From NCBI RefSeq assembly GCF_016919165.1, contig NZ_JAFFPS010000008.1, positions 124,001 through 188,000 on the forward strand: DNA of 64,000 nt, in the 5' to 3' direction. Below the pieces are notes generated by a model. The model did not search any database. It was not told the DNA's origin and was given only the letters and a program-made list of their open reading frames with translations. This DNA comes from Leptospira chreensis. GTDB taxonomy: Bacteria > Spirochaetota > Leptospiria > Leptospirales > Leptospiraceae. Positions 37,373 to 46,584 of the stretch are shown here, piece by piece. The translations under genes were made by a program, and so were the position numbers. Numbering within the stretch: the first letter of the stretch is position 1; each line of letters opens with the position of its first letter.

Positions 37373-38344
37373 TCACCACTTAAAGTTCCCTTGTTTTTCA
37401 TATTGGAAAGGAATGGTTTCTGCGACAGCAGGAACTTTCAGTCCCGAATCTCCTTTTAGATCAAACTGTGCCGTCCGCGATTGGATGGTTTTGTAGAGTG
37501 AGGAACTAATTGAAGTTATGGGAAACTTGGTGGCAATTTTGACAGTAGATGTTTTTCCCGAATTTAGAATTTCTTTCGGTGTTCCGTTCAGGAATTTTTC
37601 ACCCGCTAAATTGAGATCATAGTTAAGACCGGTTAGGTTTAAGTTAGAGGCAGCTTGGTTGGAAAATATAAAATCAAATTCTGTATTTAAGTCCAGTTTG
37701 AGACCGGCAAGACCAGCTTTGGCAGCAGAAGTGGCCGGTTGTTTCGTTCCGCCCAGAAGTCCTTTTAAAAATCCCGTAGCAGTGTCGGCAAGGGCATCTG
37801 TATTCGAGGCACTTAGGATATCCGCCTCTGTCGGCATCAGGATTTTGAAATTTTGGATTTCTACATTGGGAAGGATGGCCGGGATTTCGCGTTTTTTAAC
37901 AAAGGGAAAACTAAGGGAATCTTTTCCGAGAAGTTGCCATTGTTTAGGAATGGGAACTTTCATATTTCCTTCGGCACTGACTTCTAACAAAGGTTTGTTT
38001 GGAAATTTTTTATAAAGATTGAGTAGGTCAGTATACTTTAGTTTCACTTCCAAAGGAAGTTGTTTTGTTTTTTTTCCTTCAATGGCACCAAGATCCGTTT
38101 TGATTTGAGAAAGTTTTAATCCTTCAATTTTGATATCCATATCGAGTAAGGAACTGGGGATAGAAACCGGATAGGGATTTTCTACGGAAGTCACAACATT
38201 CAGAGTGATGTCTGTAAACGTGATACTTTTGATCGATAAAGAATCAAATTCAAAAGCAGGCATCGGAATTTTATCTTGGATCACACCAAGAACGGAACAT
38301 TGAAAACTAAAAAGAGAAAGGATTAGGGGGGCGGCCAATTTCAT
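37373..38344 (-). CDS. LEA type 2 (WHy) domain lipoprotein
   Basis: A 323-residue predicted lipoprotein: the leader MKLAAPLILSLFSFQC ends in Cys. The mature part has two LEA2/WHy-like beta domains. The first (about 38-150) carries the typical SVENPYPVSIP loop (N-P-Y/F-P). The second starts near 210 (LNTEFDFIFSNQAASNLNLTG). A spacer of about residues 175-205 is Ala/Thr/Gly rich. LEA2 proteins are linked to desiccation and osmotic stress in plants; the bacterial ones are periplasmic and of unknown role. GGGGAG lies about 9-14 bases before the ATG. Confidence 0.78.
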   Translation of the reverse strand: MKLAAPLILSLFSFQCSVLGVIQDKIPMPAFEFDSLSIKSITFTDITLNVVTSVENPYPVSIPSSLLDMDIKIEGLKLSQIKTDLGAIEGKKTKQLPLEVKLKYTDLLNLYKKFPNKPLLEVSAEGNMKVPIPKQWQLLGKDSLSFPFVKKREIPAILPNVEIQNFKILMPTEADILSASNTDALADTATGFLKGLLGGTKQPATSAAKAGLAGLKLDLNTEFDFIFSNQAASNLNLTGLNYDLNLAGEKFLNGTPKEILNSGKTSTVKIATKFPITSISSSLYKTIQSRTAQFDLKGDSGLKVPAVAETIPFQYEKQGNFKW

Positions 38345-38376
38345 CTTAAGAAATCTCCCCTGAAACTAGGGCTTTG

Positions 38377-39147
38377 TCAAGTGAATTGGATTTTCATCAC
38401 CACCGGAGCATGGTCAGAGAGAACCGGTTCTTTGGCAATGTGAACGGATTCGATTTTGTATTTGGGAGATTTCGTAATGAAAAAGTAATCAATCCTCCAA
38501 CCCTTATTGTTTTTTCTCGCTTGGAAGCGGTAGGTCCACCACGAGTAATCGTCCCGAACTTCCGGGTGCACCACGCGAAAGCAGTCCAGAAATCCCAAAT
38601 CCAAAAGTTTAGAAACCCAAGCTCTTTCTTCTGGAAGGAAACCAGAGCTCTTTTGGTTTCCTTTGGCATTGTGGATGTCGATTTCTGTATGGGCAATGTT
38701 GACATCCCCACAAACAATCAGAGGTTTTTTCTTCTTTGTATAAGGCTTTGCCATCTCAAAAAACGAATCTAAAAATTTGTATTTCACTTTTTGTCTTTCT
38801 TCTCCACTCGTTCCCGAAGGAAAATAGAGATTCCAGAGAAAAAAATCGGGATATTCTAAAAGTAAAGACCTTCCTTCGGACAAATAGATCCCATCCCCAA
38901 ATCCAACGGCGACAGATTTTGGTTTTTGTTTGGTCAGAACCGCAGTTCCGCTATATCCAGGTTTTTCTGCTAAACAACTATGCACTTCGTATCCCAGATC
39001 TCGAAATTCCTTACGGTCAATTTCTGTCACGGGGGCCTTTGTTTCTTGGAAACAAATAATGTCAGGATTTTCCTGACAGATAAAATCGAGCAAACCTTTG
39101 CTCAAACTGGAACGAATTCCGTTGCAATTTAACGTGATGATTTTCAT
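38377..39147 (-). CDS. xth: Exodeoxyribonuclease III
   Basis: A 256-residue AP endonuclease/3'-5' exonuclease of base-excision repair. It starts MKIITLNCNGIRSS with the conserved Asn. ICFQETKAP gives the metal-binding Glu, VCGDVNIAHTEID the catalytic Asp/Asn, WWTYRFQARKNNKGWRIDYF the Trp/Tyr/Arg/Asp block, and the C-terminal SDHAPVVM the catalytic Asp-His. All key residues are present and length is normal. It is followed 32 bases later by the LEA-type gene on the same strand. Confidence 0.95.
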   Translation of the reverse strand: MKIITLNCNGIRSSLSKGLLDFICQENPDIICFQETKAPVTEIDRKEFRDLGYEVHSCLAEKPGYSGTAVLTKQKPKSVAVGFGDGIYLSEGRSLLLEYPDFFLWNLYFPSGTSGEERQKVKYKFLDSFFEMAKPYTKKKKPLIVCGDVNIAHTEIDIHNAKGNQKSSGFLPEERAWVSKLLDLGFLDCFRVVHPEVRDDYSWWTYRFQARKNNKGWRIDYFFITKSPKYKIESVHIAKEPVLSDHAPVVMKIQFT

Positions 39148-39197
39148 CTAGAATTGAGATCGATTGTATGGCGTAATAAGTCGATACTAAAAAAGGC

Positions 39198-41948
39198 ATG
39201 ATAGAAATTTCCGCAGAAATTCCGTTCCTCCGAACGTCCAAACTCTCGTTTTTGCTCTGGGATGAATCTCCCGGTAGTTTAGAAACCTGGGACTGGAACG
39301 AGGGGATTACTATATTCTTCCAAACTCGGCGTGCCGGTGAATTGGAGTTCCGTTTTGGGCCCCCGCTCTGGGGAATCCCCACGGAGACAAATCGTCTTGA
39401 GTTTCCTTTTGTTTCCATTCATAACATTGCAACAAACAAATATTTGGCGAATGAACTTTCGAAGTTAGGAGAAGATAAAACTGTTTATGTTTTAGTTCCT
39501 AAGGGCCTTGAATTAGAAGCCCGTTCCGTATTTGCTCGTTTGGAATATCTTTGGGATGATAAAATCTCGCCGGATCGGATCACTCATAAATTTGGCCTAA
39601 CAGGAAAAACAAGTTCTGTATCCGATTCAACTGTTTCGCAAAATCATGTTTCTAAAAAAACTATCTTTAGCCATCCGCCTTTAGAATTTGTGGGTAGATC
39701 TGGTCGCAAAAAAGAAAGAGAAGCAGTCCTCGTTTCTGCCAATGACGCACAAGCCCGCTTCGAAGAAGTGAATGCGGACCTTGCATATGAGGAGAGAGAA
39801 GAAATTTCTCCGGCAGATGAATCGCCTAACCATCCTTATGATTTGATTGAATCTTCTTTTTCCGAATCGGATGTGATCGAAAGAGAAACAGTAAAAGCGG
39901 AACCAGTTTCTGAGCCAAAGCCTGCCCAGACCAATGAAGCCTCCGAGGTACATGCATTAGACGAATCTTCAAATACAAAATTTTCCCTTCAGTTGAAAAT
40001 GATGGGAGTGATTAGTTTTCTCTTTATTCTTTCTGTATCTGTCATTATCTTTTTTGCTTCTTTCTATTTTAAAAGATCCATTGAACTGCAGTTACGTGAT
40101 AATAATATCCGTATTGCCGAGATTATTGGCTCCAAGGTAAAATCTGATATTCTAGGTGTTGTGGAAAAGGGTCGCCAAATTGCAATTACTCTCACAACCC
40201 AAGGTCTCCCCGAACCAGAAAGAAAACTTCTGATCAAAACTTTCTTTCAAAATGATAAAGAATTCATTTATTTAGGAATCTTTGAAAGAAGAGAAAACAC
40301 TCTTGTGATGAAAAGGGAAGTTTTCAATGAAGAAGAACTGAAAAAAAGTTCGGTTACCGAAGAAGACTTTCATGCGGTGGTTACAAGAAACCGGGATGCA
40401 CTCGCGGAAGCCTTTAATGGTCAGGCAGTGCTTTTGAATTCCAGTCCTGGATTCCAAGAACCTTCCTTTGCCATTGCCATCCCTACATCGGAAAACGGGG
40501 AAAATGACAATGCTCTTGTGATGATTGTCAAACTGGACAAAATTATTGGTGCCTTTTCCAAAAAGGGAATCGAAACCACCTTTATGGTGAATGGAAACGG
40601 AACGGCCCTTGCTCACCCCAAAGAAGACTTAATTCTTGCTGCGACAGATCTTGCTTCCATGCCTATCGTCAAATCCATGTTAACCAGTGCTCCGAATACG
40701 GGGCAGATGAGTTATTTGGATGAAGAACTTGGCGGGTCGTATTTAGGATCGTTTCAAAAGATTGGATTTGCAGATGCCGGTGTGATTACCATTGTATCGG
40801 AAGAAAAGGCTTTTGCCGATGTTTATAAAAGCCAAAAAACCAATCTTTATATTGCAGGTATTGGTCTTTGTTCGGCCCTGATTTTTGTATTTTTCTTTTC
40901 TAAAACCATTACGAAACCCGTATTACAACTTTTAACCGCCACTTTAGAAATTGCGAAAGGGAATTTTAAAATTGGCATCAAACCGACCACCCAAGATGAA
41001 GTGGGACTTCTCACCAAATATTTCATTGATATGGGTGCGGGTTTGGAAGAAAGGGAAAAGGTAAAAAACATCCTTGGGAGTATGATTGATCCTGTTGTGG
41101 TACAAGAAGCCATGGTGGACCTTGCCGCTTTGAAACGAGGATCAGAAACTCATATCACTGCTTTTTTCTCGGATGTCGCTAGTTTTTCTACTATCTCTGA
41201 ACAATTAAAGTCTGCCGATCTCGCTGCCCTTTTAAATGAATATTTATCGGCTATGACCCTTCTTTTGAAAAAACACGAAGGAGTTTTGGATAAATACATT
41301 GGGGATGCGATTGTGGGAATCTTCAATGCACCGGTTTCTGTTTCGGATCATGAACTGAAAGCCGCACGTGCCAGTGTCGACATGGTGATGAAACTTGCGG
41401 AACTACGTAATTATTGGACGGAAAATAATCTTTATTCTAAAGAAGCCCAAGTCATGGATGCACGGATTGGACTGAACTCAGGACCAGCTAAGGTTGGTTT
41501 TATGGGAACAGATGCCCTTGCTTCCTACACCATGATGGGAGATACAGTAAACCTTGCGGCAAGGCTTGAAGCTGCAGGGAAAGACTATGGGGTGAACATC
41601 CTCATCACTGACCCGATTCGTGATTCCATCCAAGAAGAGATGGTGACTCGTTACTTGGACCTTGTGCGAGTGAAGGGAAAAAATGAACCAGTCAAAATTC
41701 ATGAACTGATTGGTTACCGTACCCTCGTGACACCAAACGCGGTTGAGGCGGCTGAAATCTATGAATCCGGATTCAATGCCTATTTGGATCAAAATTGGAA
41801 TTTAGCAATCAAACTTTTTACGGATTCCGAAAAAGCCAAAGGCCAGAAAGACAAATCCAGTCATATGCTCATCGAACGATGTGAAGAATACAAATTGAAT
41901 CCCCCAGGTTCTGGATGGGATGGTGTTTTCACAAGGACACATAAGTAA
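39198..41948 (+). CDS. Membrane-bound class III adenylate cyclase with Cache-like sensor and HAMP
   Basis: A 916-residue protein. Residues 1-265 are cytoplasmic, with an N-terminal beta-rich region and an acidic linker. A helix (267-291), an extracytoplasmic Cache-like domain (292-545), a second helix (548-567), HAMP (568-620) and a cyclase domain (650-830) follow. D659 in FFSDVASFS and D703 in IGDAIVGIF are the metal ligands, K699 and T783 the purine-specifying pair of ATP cyclases (class IIIb type), and N785 and R789 the transition-state residues. It should make cAMP in response to an envelope signal. The C-terminus (850-895) is TPR-like. The FecR-type gene follows after five bases. Confidence 0.9.
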   Translation: MIEISAEIPFLRTSKLSFLLWDESPGSLETWDWNEGITIFFQTRRAGELEFRFGPPLWGIPTETNRLEFPFVSIHNIATNKYLANELSKLGEDKTVYVLVPKGLELEARSVFARLEYLWDDKISPDRITHKFGLTGKTSSVSDSTVSQNHVSKKTIFSHPPLEFVGRSGRKKEREAVLVSANDAQARFEEVNADLAYEEREEISPADESPNHPYDLIESSFSESDVIERETVKAEPVSEPKPAQTNEASEVHALDESSNTKFSLQLKMMGVISFLFILSVSVIIFFASFYFKRSIELQLRDNNIRIAEIIGSKVKSDILGVVEKGRQIAITLTTQGLPEPERKLLIKTFFQNDKEFIYLGIFERRENTLVMKREVFNEEELKKSSVTEEDFHAVVTRNRDALAEAFNGQAVLLNSSPGFQEPSFAIAIPTSENGENDNALVMIVKLDKIIGAFSKKGIETTFMVNGNGTALAHPKEDLILAATDLASMPIVKSMLTSAPNTGQMSYLDEELGGSYLGSFQKIGFADAGVITIVSEEKAFADVYKSQKTNLYIAGIGLCSALIFVFFFSKTITKPVLQLLTATLEIAKGNFKIGIKPTTQDEVGLLTKYFIDMGAGLEEREKVKNILGSMIDPVVVQEAMVDLAALKRGSETHITAFFSDVASFSTISEQLKSADLAALLNEYLSAMTLLLKKHEGVLDKYIGDAIVGIFNAPVSVSDHELKAARASVDMVMKLAELRNYWTENNLYSKEAQVMDARIGLNSGPAKVGFMGTDALASYTMMGDTVNLAARLEAAGKDYGVNILITDPIRDSIQEEMVTRYLDLVRVKGKNEPVKIHELIGYRTLVTPNAVEAAEIYESGFNAYLDQNWNLAIKLFTDSEKAKGQKDKSSHMLIERCEEYKLNPPGSGWDGVFTRTHK

Positions 41949-41953
41949 AAACC

Positions 41954-44077
41954 ATGAGACTCTTAAACGATACAAGATTTGTAGTTTCTGCTTTGATTCT
42001 ACTCATTCTTTTATTCTCCTTCCTTCTGAATAGGAATTTGAACTATCGTTTTAATGACACAGCAAGTCCCACCATTGGTGTAATTACTTTTAAAAACAAA
42101 ACTGTCCTTCGAAAATACAATGATGCTGTTGTTTGGGATTTGATCGAATCCAAAACAGAAGTGAAAAATAGAGATACCATCCGCACGGAAGGTCTATCGG
42201 ACGCCGTACTTACGTTAAATGATGGAACGAAGATCAATATCTCCGAAAATTCCATGATCCTTTTGGATATCTCTGATAAAAATATCAATATCAATTTTGC
42301 TTATGGATCGTTTGAAGCGGCACGGGAAGGAACTGTTTCTGGTGATATGAAAATGAATATCACGGCGGGAGACAAAACTGTGGAAGTGGCTAATGGTGAT
42401 GTAAAACTGGATAAAACCAAATCCGAGTTAAACATCAAAGTAGATCAAGGAGAAGCAAAACTCACTTCCAATGGGAAAGAAGAAACCATTGCCAAAGACC
42501 AAATTGCCAATGTAACGGATTCTGGAGTGAAGGTTGGAAAACCAGTTTATCAATTAGCAACACCGGAAAATCGTAAAAACATCCTTTCTGAGTCAGGCAC
42601 AGAACGAATTTCTTTTTCGGTTTCCGGTTGGAAACCCGATTCAATAAAACAAACGAATCCTTCGATTGAAATCTCCCTATTTCCTGATTTTTCAAAATCG
42701 ATCATCAAAGAGAAGTTAACCTCTGCGAATCTATCCAAAAAGTTGGAATCTGGTTCTTATTATTGGAGGGTGTCTTATGAAGATCCCCGTTCCAAATCCA
42801 AACAAACAACGGAAGTTTTCCAATTCAGAATTTTGAGTGATCCCTCTCTTCGGATCTTAAGTCCTAAATCGGGAGAAGTATTTACCTATAACCAAGAGAC
42901 ACCAGTGGTTCGGTTTGTCTGGAATCCATTGGATCTTTATTCTTCTTATTCTGTACAAATTGCTAAGGATTCTAATTTTTCTGAAGGCGCCATCTCCAAA
43001 CAAACCCAGAACCAATCGCTTGCTTTTGATTCCTTAAAAGAAGGAAGTTATTTTGCAAGGATCCAGGCCAAATCCAATCTTCCAGGGATTGCCGAAAAAT
43101 CATCCACTGTGGTTAGTTTTCAAATTTCCAAAAAAACAAGTACAACACCACCAGAACTATTAGAGCCGGCGCGTGGAAAAACATTTGCGGAAGAACAAAC
43201 TAAATCCCAACTTTTCTTTTCCTGGAAGGATGATAAAGACTTTAGCGGGTACGAATGGGAGCTTAGTTCTGATTCCAACTTTCAATCTAAAATCAAATCA
43301 GAATCTACCAAGAATAACTTTTTGAAACTTACGAGTGGACTCGGTATGGGAACTTATTTTTGGAGAGTGAAAGGGATTGGTTCGAATGGACAGGCCTTGG
43401 AATCCAAACCTAGTAACTTTACTGTGATCGCCAAAGAAGAAATGGAACTCATTGCTCCAGCAAACGGAGCTGAGGTGGAAGTAGACGATCGTTCTGTAGT
43501 GGTTCTCAAATGGAGAAAATTAACAGGAAAATCAAACTACGAAGTAGAAATTGCCAAACAATCTGACTTCCAACCTCTTGTTTTGAAAGAAACGGTTTCA
43601 GGAAATTATTTTGAATTCAAATCCAAAGACTTAGGTAAGTTTTATTGGCGGGTTCGCCCACTCGAAGGTGATGGTGATTTGAGTGCCGTTCGCAATTTCC
43701 AGATGATTTCCGGAATGGAGCCGCCAAGCCTTGTGAATCCGGTTCGGAATGAAACGGTGGATTTGTTTTCCAGAAATTCGATTCTATTCACTTGGAAACC
43801 TGTCGAGAAAGCGTCGGGATACCGAATCCATTTGATTGATATTTCCGGAATTCGCGAAAAACAAATTCTCAATGAACGAACAGGTTCCACCAAACTGCAG
43901 TTTAGCGAAATTCAGAAATTAAATGTAGGGCGATTCCGCTGGGAAGTGGCAGCTTTGTACAAACAACCGGATGGATCGGAGCGGGAGTCAGCTTATAACA
44001 AACAGGATTTTTTCATTTCCGTTCCCGAACTCAAGGTTCCTAAAATCCTAACCCCAGGAAAGATCTATGTGGAATAA
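41954..44077 (+). CDS. FecR-domain membrane protein with FN3-like repeats
   Basis: A 707-residue protein with one N-terminal membrane helix (about 10-27) and a FecR domain (about 60-140: DTIRTEGLSDAVLTLNDGTK, INISENSMILLD). The rest is a series of repeated beta modules of about 95 residues, starting around SPKSGEVF, PARGKTFAEE, PANGAEVEVD and PVRNETVDLF. Each has an inner YxVQIA/YEVEIA strand and ends in YWRV- or FRWEV-type strands, like FN3 domains. The modules probably project into the periplasm. No FecI-type sigma factor is adjacent. It lies between the cyclase and a protein with a similar module, overlapping the latter by 11 bases. Confidence 0.85.
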   Translation: MRLLNDTRFVVSALILLILLFSFLLNRNLNYRFNDTASPTIGVITFKNKTVLRKYNDAVVWDLIESKTEVKNRDTIRTEGLSDAVLTLNDGTKINISENSMILLDISDKNININFAYGSFEAAREGTVSGDMKMNITAGDKTVEVANGDVKLDKTKSELNIKVDQGEAKLTSNGKEETIAKDQIANVTDSGVKVGKPVYQLATPENRKNILSESGTERISFSVSGWKPDSIKQTNPSIEISLFPDFSKSIIKEKLTSANLSKKLESGSYYWRVSYEDPRSKSKQTTEVFQFRILSDPSLRILSPKSGEVFTYNQETPVVRFVWNPLDLYSSYSVQIAKDSNFSEGAISKQTQNQSLAFDSLKEGSYFARIQAKSNLPGIAEKSSTVVSFQISKKTSTTPPELLEPARGKTFAEEQTKSQLFFSWKDDKDFSGYEWELSSDSNFQSKIKSESTKNNFLKLTSGLGMGTYFWRVKGIGSNGQALESKPSNFTVIAKEEMELIAPANGAEVEVDDRSVVVLKWRKLTGKSNYEVEIAKQSDFQPLVLKETVSGNYFEFKSKDLGKFYWRVRPLEGDGDLSAVRNFQMISGMEPPSLVNPVRNETVDLFSRNSILFTWKPVEKASGYRIHLIDISGIREKQILNERTGSTKLQFSEIQKLNVGRFRWEVAALYKQPDGSERESAYNKQDFFISVPELKVPKILTPGKIYVE

Positions 44078-45248
44078 GTTCCTCAAATTTTTATTATTAT
44101 CTTTTGTTTTTGTAATCTCTCTTTCTGCACAGACAGGAGAAGAGCCGTCCCAATTCCAGTTGCGTTGGATGGATGTGGATGGTGCAACAGGGTATGTTTT
44201 GGAAATTAAAAATTCCAGTGGATACTTGGTGCTTTCGGAACGGGTGAATGGAACGAGTTATGATTTGGTCAATTACACTTCGGGAATTTATGAACACCGA
44301 GTGGCAGTGGTCAACAAACTCGGGAAGGTAGGAAGTTATTCCGAGTGGGTGAAATTTGAAGTTGTAGTTTCTAAGGTTCCCACACTCACAAAAGATTCCG
44401 TCTATGCCGTTTCTAAAGAAGAAAAGGAAAAGGTATTTTTACTCGAGGGAAAGGATTTTATCTATCCTATGAAAGTTTATATGGTGACAAGTGGTGGGAA
44501 ACGAATCCTCGCCAAAAAAGTGATCATAGAATCGGATTCAGTAGCCAAAGCTACCTTTGCCGTAGATGCCGATACAGACACAGGGATTTATGATTTAGTA
44601 TTAGAAAATCCCAGAAACAAAGTTCTCACCGCCAAACAGCGCGTTGTTTTATCCGATTCGAAGGAAAAGGCTGCGAGTTTCGCCGCAAGACAAGAACGCA
44701 TTGTTCGAAAGGAAATTCCGGAAGATTATTATGAAACTCCGTATTGGTCGACTCTTTGGCGTTCGACTGTAATGCCTGGCTGGGGACAAAAATACATTGA
44801 TGGTAAAAATTGGAAACTCTATGTATTTCCGGTAGTTGCCATTTCTGCCACTGCTGCTTATGCCAACTCCTATAATAAGTTTATCAGTGCGAGATCAGAC
44901 TACCAATCAGCGGTTTTACTGGGAGCAGTCCTTGTTGACAGACAGGATGCCCAACTTCTTTGGCTCGTGAATCGAACGAATGCTGAATCTAAATTCAATG
45001 CCGCAAAAACGGAGTTAGGTGTAATTCAAGCCGGAGCCGGAATTTTAGGTGTTTTTTTACTTTATAACATTGTGGATTCTTATTTTTCTGCCAAACGAAA
45101 TGTCGCAAGTTACGAACCTGGATTTCCCTTGGGAGAATCGGCCAAACGGGTACAAGCAACTGTAACCACCGATGCCGGTTGGAACCAGTCAAAAGTTGCT
45201 TATGAATACGGGTCACGATACCAAATCGAATTCTCTTCTCGTTTCTGA
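44067..45248 (+). CDS. Exported FN3-like plus DUF5683-type membrane protein
   Basis: A 393-residue protein with a signal peptide (about 1-21, ending SLSAQ). Residues 30-100 form a beta module (FQLRWMDVDGATGYVLEI, then GIYEHRVAVVNKLG) matching the repeat of the preceding FecR-type protein. A second beta region follows (about 105-195). Then come TLWRSTVMPGWGQKYIDGK, typical of DUF5683, and two membrane segments (around 250 and 320). The function is unknown. The ATG lies 11 bases inside the previous gene, so production is tightly linked, and the shared module suggests both sit on the same envelope partner (inference). Confidence 0.75.
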   Translation: MWNKFLKFLLLSFVFVISLSAQTGEEPSQFQLRWMDVDGATGYVLEIKNSSGYLVLSERVNGTSYDLVNYTSGIYEHRVAVVNKLGKVGSYSEWVKFEVVVSKVPTLTKDSVYAVSKEEKEKVFLLEGKDFIYPMKVYMVTSGGKRILAKKVIIESDSVAKATFAVDADTDTGIYDLVLENPRNKVLTAKQRVVLSDSKEKAASFAARQERIVRKEIPEDYYETPYWSTLWRSTVMPGWGQKYIDGKNWKLYVFPVVAISATAAYANSYNKFISARSDYQSAVLLGAVLVDRQDAQLLWLVNRTNAESKFNAAKTELGVIQAGAGILGVFLLYNIVDSYFSAKRNVASYEPGFPLGESAKRVQATVTTDAGWNQSKVAYEYGSRYQIEFSSRF

Positions 45249-45253
45249 CAAAA

Positions 45254-45290
45254 AGCTTGTTTAGGGAAGGACTTCCCTCCAAGCTGATTT
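45254..45290 (+). other. Two-part stem-loop directly upstream of hisD
   Basis: AGCTTG (45254-45259) pairs with CAAGCT (45280-45285), and inside it GGGAA (45264-45268) pairs with TTCCC (45273-45277) over a GGAC loop. The structure is followed by GATTTT and then the hisD ATG at 45292. It could be the terminator of the cyclase-FecR cluster, or control entry of ribosomes on hisD. The purine-rich AGGGAAGGA of the stem is the only ribosome-binding-like sequence near, but is too far from the ATG when unfolded. Confidence 0.55.
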
Positions 45291-45291
45291 T

Positions 45292-46584
45292 ATGCCGATT
45301 CCTATCTTAAACTGTGACAGAAATTCACGGAATCAATTCGATCGTTTTTTATCCGGGGCTCGGGAAGACCTAAGTTCTGCTACAGATAGAATCCTTCCAA
45401 TTTTGGAAGCTGTAAAAACAAGGGGAGACAAAGCTTTAATTGAATACACAGAAAAGTTTGACGGCATCAAACTTTCCGCAGTCACTCTTGACCCGCATTC
45501 CATCCAAACTAATATTGATCCCAAAATCAAAGAAGCATTCTTACGAGCCAAAGCAAATATCGAATCTTTTCATGAGGCGCAAAAAAGAGAATCCTGGTCT
45601 AAAACTATCGATGGAAATCGGTTAGGTGTTAAATACACTCCCATTCCTTCTCTTTCCGTTTATGCCCCTGGGGGAAAGGCATTGTATCCTTCCAGTGTGC
45701 TTATGGGTGTCATTCCTGCCAAGATTGCAGGGGTTGCCAATATCCAACTCATCACACCACCTCAAAAAGACGGCCTTCCTGAGATTCTCATTTGGCTCTC
45801 TCAGATTCTGGGAGTCAGCCGAATTGTCACCGTAGGCGGGGCCCAAGGGATTGCTGCTGCTGCTTACGGAACCGAATCCATTCCCAAATCAGAATTTGTT
45901 GTGGGACCTGGAAATGCCTATGTCGCTGCCGCCAAATCCTACTTAGCGGGTCAGGGGCTGATTGGAATTGATAGTCCTGCAGGTCCAAGTGAAGTTTGTA
46001 TCATTGCTGATTCCTCAGCCAATCCGAAGTGGATCGCCTGTGATATGTTATCGCAAGCAGAACATGGAGAGGATTCCTCTGCGATTTTACTGACAACTGA
46101 TATCAACTTTGCTAACCGTGTGAGTGAAGAATTAGAAAAAGCTTTTGTGGAACGACCCAAACGATTGGAAATGAAACAAAATTCCATTTATAAAAATTCT
46201 GCGATTCTTGTGTTTCCAAGTATCGATGATTGTATTTGGTTTTCGAATGAACTGGCTCCCGAACATTTAGAAATCCAAACGAAGGTTAACGAAGATGTAT
46301 TTTCCAAAATTGAACATGCGGGAAGTGTTTTCCTGGGACCTTATTCTCCCGTAGCTATGGGAGATTATATCAGTGGCACAAACCATATCCTTCCCACTGC
46401 CAGGGGAAGTCGGATTTATTCGTCCTTAGGTGTAGATACTTTTTTAAAACGAGTCACTTTCCAAGAAGTCACTAAGGAATCCTTAGAAACCTTATATCCT
46501 TATGTGAAGTTAATGTCTGAATTGGAAGGTTTGGATGAGGAACATGGAACTAGCGTTAAGGTTCGCACCGAGGAATCTCTATGA
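45292..46584 (+). CDS. hisD: Histidinol dehydrogenase
   Basis: A 430-residue enzyme carrying out the last two oxidations from L-histidinol to histidine with NAD and zinc. Motifs include YAPGGKALYPSSVLMGVIPA, GPGNAYVAAAKSYL, IDSPAGPSEVCIIAD and QAEHGEDSSAILLT. The catalytic Glu-His pair is in LAPEHLEIQ, and MGDYISGTNHILPT contains the zinc/substrate His. Length is normal. It overlaps panC by four bases (ATGA). hisC is far away (18229), so histidine genes are scattered. Confidence 0.96.
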   Translation: MPIPILNCDRNSRNQFDRFLSGAREDLSSATDRILPILEAVKTRGDKALIEYTEKFDGIKLSAVTLDPHSIQTNIDPKIKEAFLRAKANIESFHEAQKRESWSKTIDGNRLGVKYTPIPSLSVYAPGGKALYPSSVLMGVIPAKIAGVANIQLITPPQKDGLPEILIWLSQILGVSRIVTVGGAQGIAAAAYGTESIPKSEFVVGPGNAYVAAAKSYLAGQGLIGIDSPAGPSEVCIIADSSANPKWIACDMLSQAEHGEDSSAILLTTDINFANRVSEELEKAFVERPKRLEMKQNSIYKNSAILVFPSIDDCIWFSNELAPEHLEIQTKVNEDVFSKIEHAGSVFLGPYSPVAMGDYISGTNHILPTARGSRIYSSLGVDTFLKRVTFQEVTKESLETLYPYVKLMSELEGLDEEHGTSVKVRTEESL

